Positions 44,325 through 53,780 of a stretch of DNA of 64,000 nucleotides are shown here, piece by piece. Each line of letters begins with the position of its first letter. Within the stretch, counting starts at the first letter, position 1. The notes under the pieces are model-generated. The model made no database searches, had not been told where the DNA came from, and saw only the letters and a list, made by a program, of their open reading frames with translations. The translations under genes and the position numbers were made by a program. This DNA comes from Thioalkalivibrio paradoxus. Lineage in GTDB: Bacteria > Pseudomonadota > Gammaproteobacteria > Ectothiorhodospirales > Ectothiorhodospiraceae. The stretch lies in assembly GCA_011390565.1 (NCBI GenBank), contig JAABSC010000002.1, positions 124,001 through 188,000 of the forward strand. Reading direction: 5' to 3'.

Positions 44325-45176
44325 CTATTGGAAGCTTAGCGTCACCTGGGCATCGGGCCCGGACAGATCGAAACCGGAAACAAAAACGGCCGCTTCACCG
44401 GGCCCCACAGCGCCGGCTAGCCGGAGATTTCCCCAACCACCGGCCAAACCGGTCGACTGGATGCTGTAGCTCACCGAAACACTGTGACTGAAGCCATCGG
44501 CCTGGGGCACCTCGGTGCCGTTGAGCAGACAGCCGACCAAGCGATGCAGGCCGTCGGGAAACGGCAGCACCCGCAGTTCACTGACTTCGACGGTACCCGT
44601 TATCGGCTCGGCCGCTGCGCAGGCTGCGGCCAGTCCACTATCAGGCAGAGCCATCAGTGGATAGTCCAGTTCCGGTCGAGGCTCGAACGCATGACTGTCA
44701 TGCGCCATGTGCATGGAGACATTGCCATCGCGGTCGGTACGCTCTTCCCAGCCGCGCGGTACCTGCAGCTCGCGCAGACGCACACCGGTGATCCCATAGC
44801 GTTCGAGGCGATCGGGATCCTGGCGAAACGTCGAGGTCATGAGCAGTCCGGTCGCACCCGGTGCCAGGGGTGACATTTCCAGATTGCCCGAGCCACCGCC
44901 ACCGCCACTGGCCTGAACGTTGTCATAGACCAGGTTCAGTCCGGTGATCTCCTCATCGGTGTTGTTGCGCAGGCAGCCGACAATACGCGCGCCATCGAAA
45001 TCAAATGGACCCCGCCAGGTCTGCAATGCACCCACTTCGAACGAGCCGGCCTGGTGATCGAATTCGACCCCGTCGCACAAGCCCTCCAGACCCGGGGCTG
45101 CCTCCGTGGCCAGCGCCAGCGACGGCACACAACACAGACTCAAGCCTGCGGCAACCTTGATCCAACGATTTTTCAT
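44325..45176 (-). CDS. Secreted protein with two related internal domains, 283 aa
   Basis: The start is the ATG at 45176 (MKNRWIKVAAG) with a signal peptide ending ALA-TEA. The mature protein contains two similar halves. Residues 34-117 contain Cys34, ARIVGCLRNNT (Cys68), LVYDNVQAS, GSGNLEMSPLAPGATGLL. Residues 186-270 contain Cys186, HRLVGCLLNGT (Cys216), SVSYSIQST, GWGNLRLAGAVGPGEAAV. Each half has one Cys pair and looks like a small beta-sandwich. A Gly-rich turn (five Gly) marks the first. No family name recognised; probably periplasmic or surface-exposed. Confidence 0.75.
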   Translation of the reverse strand: MKNRWIKVAAGLSLCCVPSLALATEAAPGLEGLCDGVEFDHQAGSFEVGALQTWRGPFDFDGARIVGCLRNNTDEEITGLNLVYDNVQASGGGGGSGNLEMSPLAPGATGLLMTSTFRQDPDRLERYGITGVRLRELQVPRGWEERTDRDGNVSMHMAHDSHAFEPRPELDYPLMALPDSGLAAACAAAEPITGTVEVSELRVLPFPDGLHRLVGCLLNGTEVPQADGFSHSVSVSYSIQSTGLAGGWGNLRLAGAVGPGEAAVFVSGFDLSGPDAQVTLSFQ

Positions 45177-45620
45177 TGACGATTCCAAGTGATGGTCGAC
45201 CGAGCGTCGAGTCGCTGCAGTTTACAGCACGAAGTGCCGCAGTGCGGCTGCCTCGAGCACAGCTTCGTGCGTGTGCGCTGTCACGGTTGCCATGCGGATC
45301 ATCTGCCGGCGTTTGGTTGCAGGAAACGCGGTTTACTCCGGGCATCCTGCCCAGCGCCCGTCGGGCCGGGTACTGAGCTCTCAGCACTACGTACCCAGGA
45401 CTCGGTGCTACGACCACGCGCCCGAAGCACCTTGCTTAATTCCGGGGACAGTACACCCATTTCTCCGCGGCTGGCCCGGGTGGCATGAGTGGACGTATCG
45501 GCAGTATAGATGCCATTTTGGCGGTCGGCGGTCTCTCCTCCTCGGTGTCAGTCTATGTTCGGCGGTCATTCCAACGCGACGACTGCCCTTGAGTCGCGTG
45601 ACGGCACCCGAACACACCCG
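45177..45620. other. Gene-free region with dispersed repeat
   Basis: No credible gene; the open frames here have no start signals or family resemblance. It holds one copy of the 49-bp dispersed repeat and short GTACT/CAGTAC/ACTACG runs (about 45365-45415), the kind of debris seen near RAYT-type repeats. Confidence 0.5.
45440..45488. repeat. 49-bp dispersed repeat, copy 1
   Basis: Begins TTCCGGGGACAGTACACC and ends CCCGGGTGGCATGA. It matches 58370-58418 at 48 of 49 positions in the same orientation. Both copies are intergenic in the accessory part of the window. Confidence 0.85.
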
Positions 45621-45728
45621 GGTGATGGATTCGTCGCCCTGATGCTGCCCTAGACGCTGATGCTGCTTGGACTATGGACGGTTCTTCTGATCGCTTGGTA
45701 TCTTGTCGGCACGCCACTGTCGGCCTGA
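45621..45728 (+). pseudogene. Remnant of the C-terminus of an AbgT-family transporter
   Basis: In one frame the text reads GDGFVALMLP, then a TAG stop (45651-45653), then TLMLLGLWTVLLIAWYLVGTPL and a TGA. AbgT (p-aminobenzoyl-glutamate transporter family) proteins end with a LMLPYS segment followed by a last helix and an IPLGPG-type end, so the stop replaces a likely Tyr codon. The upstream part of the gene is missing. Recognition rests on a short hydrophobic stretch, so this is tentative. Confidence 0.4.
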
Positions 45729-45743
45729 CCTGAGGATGACCGT

Positions 45744-46145
45744 ATGATCCGCCTGCTGCTTCAAACTGCTGCCACGATCATTGCGAATGCGGTCGGCCTG
45801 CTGCTTGCCGCGATGCTTCTGACCGGGTTCACCATCGACCCATTGGCGTTTGTCGTCGTGCTGCTGGTCTTTACGGGCGTGTTGATCCTGACCGGGCCGC
45901 TAATGACGAAGATCGCGATTACCTCGGTCCCGCAGATCCGGGGGTCCGTGGCGCTTGTGACGGTGTTCGTTGGTCTGAAGGTCACGGAATGGCTGATGGG
46001 TGGGTTCGACATGGGCGGGCTGTCCAACTGGCTGGCGGCCACACTGCTGGTCTGGTTGGGGAGCCTGATCGCCCAGATCCTGATCCCGATCTATGTGTTC
46101 AAACAACTGCGCAACAACGCCGGCGCAAACATCAACGTCGGCTGA
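45744..46145 (+). CDS. Small phage-holin-like membrane protein, 133 aa
   Basis: This protein has four predicted helices (about 5-30, 33-52, 68-86 and 92-118) and a basic C-terminus, as in the bacterial phage holin family (superfamily IV type) proteins common in proteobacterial chromosomes. It is probably not a working phage holin: no endolysin or phage gene is near. Its TGA overlaps the ATG of the downstream hydrolase (TGATG), so the two are translationally coupled. Confidence 0.75.
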   Translation: MIRLLLQTAATIIANAVGLLLAAMLLTGFTIDPLAFVVVLLVFTGVLILTGPLMTKIAITSVPQIRGSVALVTVFVGLKVTEWLMGGFDMGGLSNWLAATLLVWLGSLIAQILIPIYVFKQLRNNAGANINVG

Positions 46146-46909
46146 TGCGCGCGGGACTTTTCGCGGCAGTGCTGCTCGGGGCGCTCGCCGGCACAACGGC
46201 CTACGCCCAGAGTGAGCCGCGCATTCCGCAGGTCGAGGGGGAATGCGTCGTGCTGGTGCACGGGCTGGGGCGATCGGAGTCGTCGTTCTACCTGATGGCC
46301 GAGCTTCTGCCCGCGGCGGGGTACAGCGTGGTGACGCTCGACTACCCTTCGCGAACGGCGCCGATCGAGGATCTGGTCGGCTATATGGACGATGCGGTAG
46401 CCCAATGCGGCGAGGAGCGGCTGCACTTCATCACGCATTCGTTGGGCGGGATCCTGGTGCGCGGCTGGCTCATGATGAATGCGCCGGACAACCTGGGCCG
46501 GGTGGTGATGCTGGGGCCACCGAACAAGGGGTCGGAACTGGTCGACGCGCTGGGCGATATCGGGCTGTACCGATTCATGACGGGGCCTGCGGGGCTGCAG
46601 CTGGGGACCGATGCGACGGGGATTGCGGCGCGGTTGCCGCCGGTCGATTTCGAGCTGGGAGTGATCGCCGGGGACCTGTCGCTGAACCCGGTCTTTTCGC
46701 GGATGATCCCGGGGCCGGATGACGGGAAGGTGTCGGTCGAGAGCACCAGGGTCGAGGGGATGGCCGACCATCTGGTGCTGCCGGTGACACATACATTCCT
46801 GATGAACAACCCGCTGGTGATTGCGCAGGCGGTGATCTTTCTGCAGACGGGTGCGTTCCGGCCCGAGCTGACCTATCGCGAGCTGATGCGGCGGCTGACG
46901 GCGGATTAG
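46145..46909 (+). CDS. Secreted alpha/beta hydrolase (lipase/acyltransferase-like)
   Basis: This 254-residue protein has a signal peptide ending TTAYAQ, then an alpha/beta-hydrolase core: oxyanion-hole strand [14 protein letters not shown], nucleophile elbow [11 protein letters not shown] (Ser), and a C-terminal His in [11 protein letters not shown]. It resembles esterase/lipase-like proteins of alphaproteobacteria. It is coupled to the holin-like protein upstream, and its stop overlaps by four bases the stop of a convergent second alpha/beta hydrolase. Confidence 0.88.
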   Translation: MRAGLFAAVLLGALAGTTAYAQSEPRIPQVEGECVVLVHGLGRSESSFYLMAELLPAAGYSVVTLDYPSRTAPIEDLVGYMDDAVAQCGEERLHFITHSLGGILVRGWLMMNAPDNLGRVVMLGPPNKGSELVDALGDIGLYRFMTGPAGLQLGTDATGIAARLPPVDFELGVIAGDLSLNPVFSRMIPGPDDGKVSVESTRVEGMADHLVLPVTHTFLMNNPLVIAQAVIFLQTGAFRPELTYRELMRRLTAD

Positions 46910-48180
46910 GGCGCCCGGCGCGCGAGTAGGCTGTCGCGCAGGGCAAGCATGAGCGCGGGATAATCGGGCGGGAAGGTGCTGTATTCGGCGCCCGAGGGGG
47001 TGACGGCGGAGACGAGCGCGCGCGCTTCGGGCGGAAGGCCGAAGAGCAGCAGCAGGAGGAGGTCATTGCTGACCCAGGGGTCGTCATACCAGAAGGTATG
47101 CGAGTTGGCGGGCATGTCGGGCATGTTTTCGGGGCGGATCTGGAGGATGTCGATCCCGTGTTCCCTCGAGGCATCGAGAAGCCAAGTGGCGGAGGTGGGG
47201 TCGAGCTCCTGCAGGTCGGGGCGGCCCGCGCGGGAGGCGCGGTTGACGGCTGCGGCCAGGCGGAGCGCACTGTCACCGAGGTTGACCGCGGTGGTGACGC
47301 GCGCGGCTCGCGGCGCGTAAGCGGCGAGGTCGTCGACGAAGCGGCGGAAATCGGCATCGGGTGCGGCGTGGTAGACCTCGCCGAGGCGCACCCCCGGCGT
47401 GGTCTGCGCGAGGTGGGCGAGGCCCGCACTGCCAACAGTGCCGCCGGCGCTGTAGGTCATGACGTCGATGCTTTGCGCGGATGTGCTTTCGTAGAGAAGG
47501 CGGATGAGGTCCGCGAGGCGGGGCGCGCTGGCATAGGCGGAGGTGACGTCGCGGCCGTAGCGAAGGAAGTTCTCAGCGGTGGGCCAGACGAAGACGATGA
47601 CGACGGCGTTGCGGCCGGTGAAGTGGCGCAGCTGCGAGGCCTGGCCGGCGGCGCGTTCGACGGTGGTGTTGGCGCCGTGGATGTAGACAAGGACGTCCTT
47701 GTGCGGGCTCTGGGCGAGCTGCGCGTCGATGGCGGCGAGCCAGGCCGTGACCTCGGGTGCGGGGGTATCGTACGTGCCGGGGTCGAGGGTGGCCTGCTCC
47801 TCCATCCGGGAGAGGTGGATGAAGGGCCGGTCGGAGGGGTCGGCCTGGGTCGTCCAGGCGTGGATCTGGTCGAGGGTCGAGCCTTCGTCACCGATGCGCA
47901 TGAAGGCGCGGCCGAAATGGAGACGCGTATCGGGAGCGACGGTGTAGATGCGGTTGTCGCGCGGGCCGATGGGCAGGCGGTTGGAGGTGTAGAACACGTC
48001 GATGGCCGCGCCGTCGGCCAGCGCGGGCCCGAGATCAGCGAGGGGGAGGTCGGGATCCTGGAAGAGGAGCGGCGGGGGCATCAGCCGCATCGGCGGGTGG
48101 TACAGGACGAAGAAGGCCGTCACGCCGCCTGCGAGGAGGACGATGAGGAGGGCAAGTCTGCGGACAAGACGGGCGCTCAT
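46906..48180 (-). CDS. DUF900 alpha/beta hydrolase, membrane-anchored
   Basis: This 424-residue protein starts at the ATG at 48180 behind GAGGTG. It has an N-terminal membrane anchor or signal (about 7-28), then a DUF900 alpha/beta-hydrolase domain with [22 protein letters not shown] (oxyanion strand), VIVFVWPT and the nucleophile elbow [12 protein letters not shown] (Ser). The C-terminal part includes [15 protein letters not shown]. Function of the family is unknown; relatives act as esterases. It is convergent with the smaller hydrolase gene. Confidence 0.85.
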   Translation of the reverse strand: MSARLVRRLALLIVLLAGGVTAFFVLYHPPMRLMPPPLLFQDPDLPLADLGPALADGAAIDVFYTSNRLPIGPRDNRIYTVAPDTRLHFGRAFMRIGDEGSTLDQIHAWTTQADPSDRPFIHLSRMEEQATLDPGTYDTPAPEVTAWLAAIDAQLAQSPHKDVLVYIHGANTTVERAAGQASQLRHFTGRNAVVIVFVWPTAENFLRYGRDVTSAYASAPRLADLIRLLYESTSAQSIDVMTYSAGGTVGSAGLAHLAQTTPGVRLGEVYHAAPDADFRRFVDDLAAYAPRAARVTTAVNLGDSALRLAAAVNRASRAGRPDLQELDPTSATWLLDASREHGIDILQIRPENMPDMPANSHTFWYDDPWVSNDLLLLLLFGLPPEARALVSAVTPSGAEYSTFPPDYPALMLALRDSLLARRAP

Positions 48181-48285
48181 GCACACCTCATGGCGCCGCG
48201 GGCGCCGACGCCGAGCGGGCCGTCCCGTTCGCCTGTTGCTGAGAATATGACGACACGCACGGGTTGCGACCGGCGGCCGGGGGGG

Positions 48286-49089
48286 TCACCGCGGGAAAAG
48301 CAACGTGGCGGACAGGCGAAACCCGAGCCCCTCGGGGCCTCCCGGGGGGCTGTCCATCCAGTACCGGATGCCGGCCTGCAGGCTGACGGGCCGCCCGTTG
48401 ATCGGCAGAACCTTGAACACCAGCGCGTTGATCGGTGCCAGCCATTCTTCGGTTTCCCAGTTGTACGTCGATTCCGAGTTCAGCGCGAAGTTCCAGGCGT
48501 TCTGCGTGCCGTAGACGACGAACGGCTGCAGATATGTGGCATTCACGTCCGCCCGGTCCGAGGCTCCGGCGACCGATACGAGGTGGTTGGCCAGGCCACC
48601 GACGGTCCAGGGTCCGGATTGCTGCAAGACCACCGCGGTCGGGCCCAGACCGAACTTTTCCGTACCGAATTGCGTCTCGGTGGCGGTCGGCAGCAGCAAG
48701 GCGGGGCCGACACCCCAGGTCAAGCCACCGGCGGTCGTTAGCTTCGGTGAGAAGAAGAAGCTCTGGACGACGTCGCCCAAGCCGAATTTGCTGCCCGCCC
48801 CGGCCGGCAACCCGTCGGTCCGGACCACGGGGATGACCGTCCGGGAGATCAGGTTCCAATCGTCGTTGAGCGAGACGGGCACGACGGGCTGGAAATTCAG
48901 CACCGTACGCGTTCCCTCTTCGTCGGCGCCCAGGTTCTGGTCGTAGTTGAACTGAATGGGAATGCTGATGAGGTCCGCGACCGGGTTGGCCAACTGCTGG
49001 GACAAGGCCTGGTAGTCGGTCTGGGCGGCGGCTGGGGTCGAACACACGGCCGCGGCCAGCAAGCCTGTGGCAAGTATGTGAGCGCGCAT
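48286..49089 (-). CDS. Outer membrane beta-barrel protein (neuromedin-U-like annotation group)
   Basis: This 267-residue protein has a signal peptide (MRAHILATGLLAAAVCSTPAAAQ) followed by many alternating amphipathic strands and a C-terminal aromatic-containing strand LSATLLFPR. Text such as NPVADLISIPIQFNYDQNLG and GVGPALLLPTATE is typical of the large transporter-like beta-barrel group often labelled neuromedin U or MetA-pathway phenol-degradation. Role unknown. ATG 49089 has a GGAG ribosome site; an ATG 15 bases upstream is the alternative. Confidence 0.8.
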   Translation of the reverse strand: MRAHILATGLLAAAVCSTPAAAQTDYQALSQQLANPVADLISIPIQFNYDQNLGADEEGTRTVLNFQPVVPVSLNDDWNLISRTVIPVVRTDGLPAGAGSKFGLGDVVQSFFFSPKLTTAGGLTWGVGPALLLPTATETQFGTEKFGLGPTAVVLQQSGPWTVGGLANHLVSVAGASDRADVNATYLQPFVVYGTQNAWNFALNSESTYNWETEEWLAPINALVFKVLPINGRPVSLQAGIRYWMDSPPGGPEGLGFRLSATLLFPR

Positions 49090-49305
49090 TTTGCTGTTCT
49101 CCAAACTGTTGAGTTTCGATCATCGTGCCGCTTCGGCCGTGACGACGGCGGGAAGGCTCGCCACGTCGTGGTGTCCCAGAAGCGTATTTTTTTAGCGCAC
49201 CCGCAAAACCGCGCGTATTTATATTACTCTATGACTCGCTGATCTACCTATGAAATAGGTATTACCAATTTCTTTCTGGCTGGCTAACTCCCAAGGGGAT
49301 CTGAA

Positions 49306-50916
49306 ATGGAATACACGAAGGTCAGTCTTACGCGGCGCGAGTTCATCAGGGACGGAAGTTTTGCAGCCATGGGAGTAGCCATCGCCACGAGCTTTCCGGG
49401 GATCGCTCAGGCAGCCATGCAGCCAGCGACCACCAGCTTTGACATCAACACCGCATTCGCAGGTTTCATGCGGGACATCGGCGGTACCCCGGCGGATGCC
49501 GGTGGGAAGGTGACTTTCACCGGCGCCGACCCGATCATCCGCAGCCATTTCCGCGTTGGCTCGGCCATGGCCCTCCCGGCGATGGGCGCCGCAGTGGGTG
49601 CCGCCGCCATCTGGCGGGAACGCACTGGCGAAGCGCAGGACCTGACGGTCGACCTGCGCGAATCGGTGTACAACGTGAACCCTTTGATCGGCGCCATCAA
49701 GCTGATCATGCAGCGCGATGGTCTGGTCCCTGCCGGAGACGAGATCCCGCGTGATTTCATCATCCCCACCGCCAACGGGCTCATGCTTCAGGCACCAATC
49801 GGCCTCGGCAATCCCATGTCCTTCGTGCCGTTCGAAACCAAGGATGGCCGTTTCTTCAACGTGACGGGCGTGTATCCCCACCTCATGGATCGGGCACTGA
49901 ATGTACTGAAATGCCCGCCTGGTGCGGAAAATATCCGCAAGGCCTTCAAGCAGGTGAATGCTTTCGAATTCGAAGAAGAGCTGGAAGCGGCAGGTGGCGT
50001 CGGCGTGGTGCATCGCACGCGCGAAGAGTGGATGGCTCATCCGGAAGGCCAGGTTTTGGCCGCTACTCCCCTGATCGAGATTGTGAAGATTGCAGACGGC
50101 GATCCCATTCCGTGGTCGGCCGATCCGACGCAGCCGCTTTCGGGCCTGAAGGTGCTTTCCAATACCCATGTCATCGCCGGCACCTGCTCGTCGCGCACGC
50201 TGGCCGAATATGGTGCGGAGGTTCTGCACATCGCTCGCGACCAGGCCTTCGAACATGAGGCCCTTGTCGTCGATGTGAACGTTGGCATGCGATCCACGTT
50301 TGTGGATCTGAAAGATCCGGACCAGAACCAGCGGCTGAAGTCGCTCGTGCCAGAGGCCGATGTGTTCGTAGAGAACTATCGTGTCGGCACCTTGGACCGG
50401 CTCGGCTTCGGCGCCGAAGAACTCGCGGAAGGCCACAAGGGCATGATCTATCTGTCCGTCAACGCGAACAGCACGACCGGGCCATGGGCCGAACGCGGCG
50501 GTTTTGACATGGAAGGTCTCGCCATGACGGGCTTCACTTTGGAAGAGGGTGCCGGCGGACCACCGCGGTTCCCGCCGACGCTGGTCATGAATGACTACAT
50601 CGCCGGGTATCTGGGTGCCTGCGGCGTGATCGCGGCCCTTCGACGCCGGGCAAAGGAGGGCGGCAGCTACCATGTCCGTGTCAGCCTTACGCGTGCGGCC
50701 ATGTGGTACGCCAGTCTAGGTCGTTTCCCGGATACGAACTTCGATCTCTCCGGTCCCGATAACCGCATGATTTCTCCCGAGATCCTGGTTGCCCAAACGC
50801 CGTACGGAGAAGTCCGCCGCGTCGGCCCGCAGGTTAAGCTGTCCAAGACGCCAGGCCGCTGGCGCGAGCCCCTGGTTGCCGTGCGTGGCGGGGACCCGGT
50901 GGCATGGGAGAGTTGA
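49306..50916 (+). CDS. Tat-signal CaiB/BaiF-like CoA-transferase family III protein
   Basis: This 536-residue protein begins with a twin-arginine signal (SLTRREFIRDGSFAAMG, cleavage near AQA), unusual for a CoA-transferase. After it come two family-III segments. The first (about 75-250) has GAAAIWRERTGEAQDLTVDL. The second (about 275-470) starts LSGLKVLSNTHVIAGTCSSRTLAEYGAEV, which is how these enzymes normally begin, and continues VFVENYRVGTLDRLG, YLSVNANSTTGPWAERGGFD and the likely catalytic Asp region NDYIAGYLGACG. A strong AAGGGGA ribosome site and an AT-rich upstream region are present. It overlaps the OprB porin gene by 13 bp. Whether it is exported and active is unknown. Confidence 0.82.
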   Translation: MEYTKVSLTRREFIRDGSFAAMGVAIATSFPGIAQAAMQPATTSFDINTAFAGFMRDIGGTPADAGGKVTFTGADPIIRSHFRVGSAMALPAMGAAVGAAAIWRERTGEAQDLTVDLRESVYNVNPLIGAIKLIMQRDGLVPAGDEIPRDFIIPTANGLMLQAPIGLGNPMSFVPFETKDGRFFNVTGVYPHLMDRALNVLKCPPGAENIRKAFKQVNAFEFEEELEAAGGVGVVHRTREEWMAHPEGQVLAATPLIEIVKIADGDPIPWSADPTQPLSGLKVLSNTHVIAGTCSSRTLAEYGAEVLHIARDQAFEHEALVVDVNVGMRSTFVDLKDPDQNQRLKSLVPEADVFVENYRVGTLDRLGFGAEELAEGHKGMIYLSVNANSTTGPWAERGGFDMEGLAMTGFTLEEGAGGPPRFPPTLVMNDYIAGYLGACGVIAALRRRAKEGGSYHVRVSLTRAAMWYASLGRFPDTNFDLSGPDNRMISPEILVAQTPYGEVRRVGPQVKLSKTPGRWREPLVAVRGGDPVAWES

Positions 50917-52277
50917 GCTTGGATAGGTCGTTAAGTCCGGGCCGGTACGTGCGCAAGACCGCGCTGGCAGGATTCTGCGCGGTGGCCTTCGCCAGCATGC
51001 CGTTCTCGGCATTGGCTCAGGATGAAGCCACACCGGCATCGCCAACGGGAGCAATGCCTGCGGCGATGGCGGATGCGGATACCGAGGGAAAGACGTTCTT
51101 CTATCCAGATCTTCACGGGGGCACTTTGTCCCCGGAAGGTGCTCTGGAAGAGGATGCGGCAGTCGCGCGCCGAATGGGCCGCACCGAAACGATGATGCAA
51201 CCCTGGTTCGACTGGAAGCAGCAGCTCAGGCAGGACACGGGTCTGACCATTGGCGGTTCGTACGGCATCCTGGCGCAGCGATATTCCAGCAGTCCGGCGG
51301 GCCAGACGTCTGCCATCGGGCACAAGTTCACCTTCAATCTGGGCTACGAAGTCTTCAACAAGGGACGGCCCGATGCGTTGGTCTTCGAGATGGCGATCGA
51401 AGACCGGCGGGCATTGAACAGCGATGAGCCGCCGTTATTCGCCGGGTTTGGCGCAGGCTCGATTCTGCCCACGGCCGCGACCTGGGGAAGCATCGACCTG
51501 GGTATTACACAGGCCTATATCCGCCAGAGCCTGTTCAACAACCGCTTCCAGTATTCCGTGGGCAGGATCTTTGCACCCAACTTCGTCAACTCGTTTCCGC
51601 TGTTTGATGACAACCGACAGTTCTTCAACCAGACCTTCTCCACCGGCCCCAGCATCCAGTCACCGCTGCGCGGGTTCGGCATGGTGGCGGCCTGGTTTCC
51701 GACCGAGGGTGGCCTGTACCTGCAGTCCGGCATGTACGGGGCAAACAGCAAGGATACCGGCAACACCGTCAGCGATTTCTTCAACAAGTCCGAACACTTC
51801 TACCACCTGGACGTAGGTTGGAGCGGTCTGGCTCGCACTGGCGTTCCTATCCAGGCGCGTGGCCCCATGGATACGAACAACTTTCACATCACCGGCTGGT
51901 ATCGCAACGCACAGGACAATGGCACGCCCCAGTCCGAGGGCCTCGCGTTCAATGCCAACTGGATGGCGAAGGACAACATCATGGTGTTTGTCCGCGGTGG
52001 CTGGTCGGACGGTTGGGCCATCAAGCGCAACTTCACCACAGGTATGGGCTGGCGCCCGGCAAATGCGCCCGCGGACCTGTTCGGTTTCGGCGTAGGCTGG
52101 GCCGAGCCGGACAACGCAGCCCTGCGCACGCAGTACACCACGGAAGTCTTCTACCGGTTCCATGTGACGCCGCATTTTGCGATCACGCCGGATTTGCAGC
52201 TAATCGTGGATCCTGCACTGTCGCCGGGTGAAGACTTGCTCGTCGTTCCCGGCATCCGCGCCCGCCTGGCGTTCTGA
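50904..52277 (+). CDS. OprB-family carbohydrate-selective porin
   Basis: This 457-residue outer membrane protein has a signal peptide ending SALAQ. OprB marks are the NLGYEVFNKGRPDALVFEM strand, the AYIRQSLFNNRFQYSVGRI and PLRGFGMVAAWFP segments, and the final strand GIRARLAF. It lets sugars or other small solutes cross the outer membrane. The ATG at 50904 overlaps the CaiB-like gene; a TTG at 50919 with GGAGAG upstream is an alternative. The pairing with a secreted CoA-transferase-like protein is unexplained. Confidence 0.88.
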   Translation: MGELSLDRSLSPGRYVRKTALAGFCAVAFASMPFSALAQDEATPASPTGAMPAAMADADTEGKTFFYPDLHGGTLSPEGALEEDAAVARRMGRTETMMQPWFDWKQQLRQDTGLTIGGSYGILAQRYSSSPAGQTSAIGHKFTFNLGYEVFNKGRPDALVFEMAIEDRRALNSDEPPLFAGFGAGSILPTAATWGSIDLGITQAYIRQSLFNNRFQYSVGRIFAPNFVNSFPLFDDNRQFFNQTFSTGPSIQSPLRGFGMVAAWFPTEGGLYLQSGMYGANSKDTGNTVSDFFNKSEHFYHLDVGWSGLARTGVPIQARGPMDTNNFHITGWYRNAQDNGTPQSEGLAFNANWMAKDNIMVFVRGGWSDGWAIKRNFTTGMGWRPANAPADLFGFGVGWAEPDNAALRTQYTTEVFYRFHVTPHFAITPDLQLIVDPALSPGEDLLVVPGIRARLAF

Positions 52278-52289
52278 TACGGATGCCTG

Positions 52290-53561
52290 TCATCCGCCGG
52301 CTTGAAGCCGGCGGACCTCACGAGTGGCCATCCACGCAAACGCCCCGTACATGGCGACCATGGACGTTGCATTCGCAGCCGCTGCGCCCGTTGCACCAAA
52401 ACGGGGTACCAGTACGATTAGCATCAGCACCTGGAGCAGAGCCGTTATCGCTACCGTGAGATAGGTGACGTGCTTGCGTCGCGCATACTTTAAATAAGTC
52501 GGCGCCAGTGCGAACACCACAGAGAATGCAGTCGACAAGGCGAGCAGGCGCAGTGGGAGCAAGCCTTCTTCCACGAATTCCGGCCGGAACAGTGCGAGTA
52601 TCTGGCGCGTGAAGCCAAAGGTGAACAACAGGAAGATTGCAATCGTTGGCAGCAGCCAGCGCAGTCGCTCCCCCCGAACACGCATGATGGTCGCGAAGTC
52701 GCGTCGTTCCAGCAGAACCGACAGGCGGCGTGCGTACGTACGGTTGGTTGCGGTCGCCAGTATGGCGGCGAGACCGGCGGTACTCATCGCCACGGCGTAT
52801 GCGCCGACCGCCGATCCATGGGCGTCAAATGAAACCAGCGCCAGCATTCCCCCTTGGGCGAGAACGGCCAGTGCAATCCGATAGAACCAGAACGGGCGTG
52901 CTTCCGAAAACCAGGCGGCTTTTTCTTCGACCGCTTGGACATGCTGTAACTGCGGCGGGGCGACCTGTCGCCACTTCATGGCCATCAGCACGAGTGCGGC
53001 CATCCAGGCGACACCCCAGCAGGCGACGGCCATTGCTCCGCTTGGCGTAAGGGGCAGGGCGAATAGCACGCCTACCAATGCCAGAGTGACGGCCGGTACT
53101 GCGAGTCGGAAAATCGCCGTTGCACGGACCTCATGACCTGCAGCACTCATGACTTCCAGCGCGTAGTGCACGAGCGCGCCGGCGGGTAGTGAAAGGCAAC
53201 TCACGATTATGGCCAGTCGCATGTTGGCCGGGAGATCGCTGATCCAGTGCGTCCATGCGCCCACGGCGGCGGCCACAAGGAATGACATCAGCAGCGTGCT
53301 GCGAAACCCGTAGCGCAAATACCCCTTGGCGCGTGGCCAGTCTGCTTGTTCGAAAAGCGCTGGCAGCAAGCGCAGCGCGTATTTCTCGAACCCCAACGGT
53401 GTGATGGTCACCATCAGGATGAAAGCCGTCGAAGCCACTACATAGGCTTCGAAACCTTCCACACCCAGCGTGCGCGCCAGCCACAGCGACACAAGATAGG
53501 ACAAACCATGACCGACTGAGGCCATGGTCGCGAGCCTTCCAGGCATGTGGGCGGGTGTCAT
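52290..53561 (-). CDS. Polysaccharide flippase-like (MOP superfamily) membrane protein
   Basis: This 423-residue protein has about twelve helices in the arrangement of Wzx/MATE-type flippases: GLSYLVSLWLARTLGVEGFEAYVVAST near the N-terminus and the late LVPRFGATGAAAANATSMVAMYGAF segment. It probably moves a lipid-linked oligosaccharide across the inner membrane, but no glycosyltransferase is adjacent. The start is uncertain (ATG 53561 or 53546) because no ribosome site is clear. It is convergent with the porin gene. Confidence 0.85.
   Translation of the reverse strand: MTPAHMPGRLATMASVGHGLSYLVSLWLARTLGVEGFEAYVVASTAFILMVTITPLGFEKYALRLLPALFEQADWPRAKGYLRYGFRSTLLMSFLVAAAVGAWTHWISDLPANMRLAIIVSCLSLPAGALVHYALEVMSAAGHEVRATAIFRLAVPAVTLALVGVLFALPLTPSGAMAVACWGVAWMAALVLMAMKWRQVAPPQLQHVQAVEEKAAWFSEARPFWFYRIALAVLAQGGMLALVSFDAHGSAVGAYAVAMSTAGLAAILATATNRTYARRLSVLLERRDFATIMRVRGERLRWLLPTIAIFLLFTFGFTRQILALFRPEFVEEGLLPLRLLALSTAFSVVFALAPTYLKYARRKHVTYLTVAITALLQVLMLIVLVPRFGATGAAAANATSMVAMYGAFAWMATREVRRLQAGG
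52294..52314. terminator. Hairpin shared by convergent porin and flippase genes
   Basis: CCGCCGGC and GCCGGCGG form a perfect 8-bp stem with a TTGAA loop. It lies 17 bp after the porin stop, inside the last codons of the flippase. It may end the porin transcript; no T-run follows. Confidence 0.4.
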
Positions 53562-53780
53562 GCAGTTGAAGCCCGTGTGTGGACCTTCACCTGTATCACC
53601 CCCCTTACGACCAACCTGAGCCAGAACGACGTCCGCGTACGGCACCTCCGCACAGAAGATCCTGGGCAGGGCACCCGCTGACCAGCCGCCGGCGACACCC
53701 GGACCACGGCCCGCCATGAAAAATTGCCCAGGGAGCGGGTCCCTGGGACAGGAGGAACGGCCTTGCGAGACCTTGCTGTG

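Noticed and set aside
44176..44469. 97-codon forward frame near the end of the duplicated-domain gene
   Set aside because: Pro/Ala-rich text overlapping a better-supported secreted protein on the other strand.
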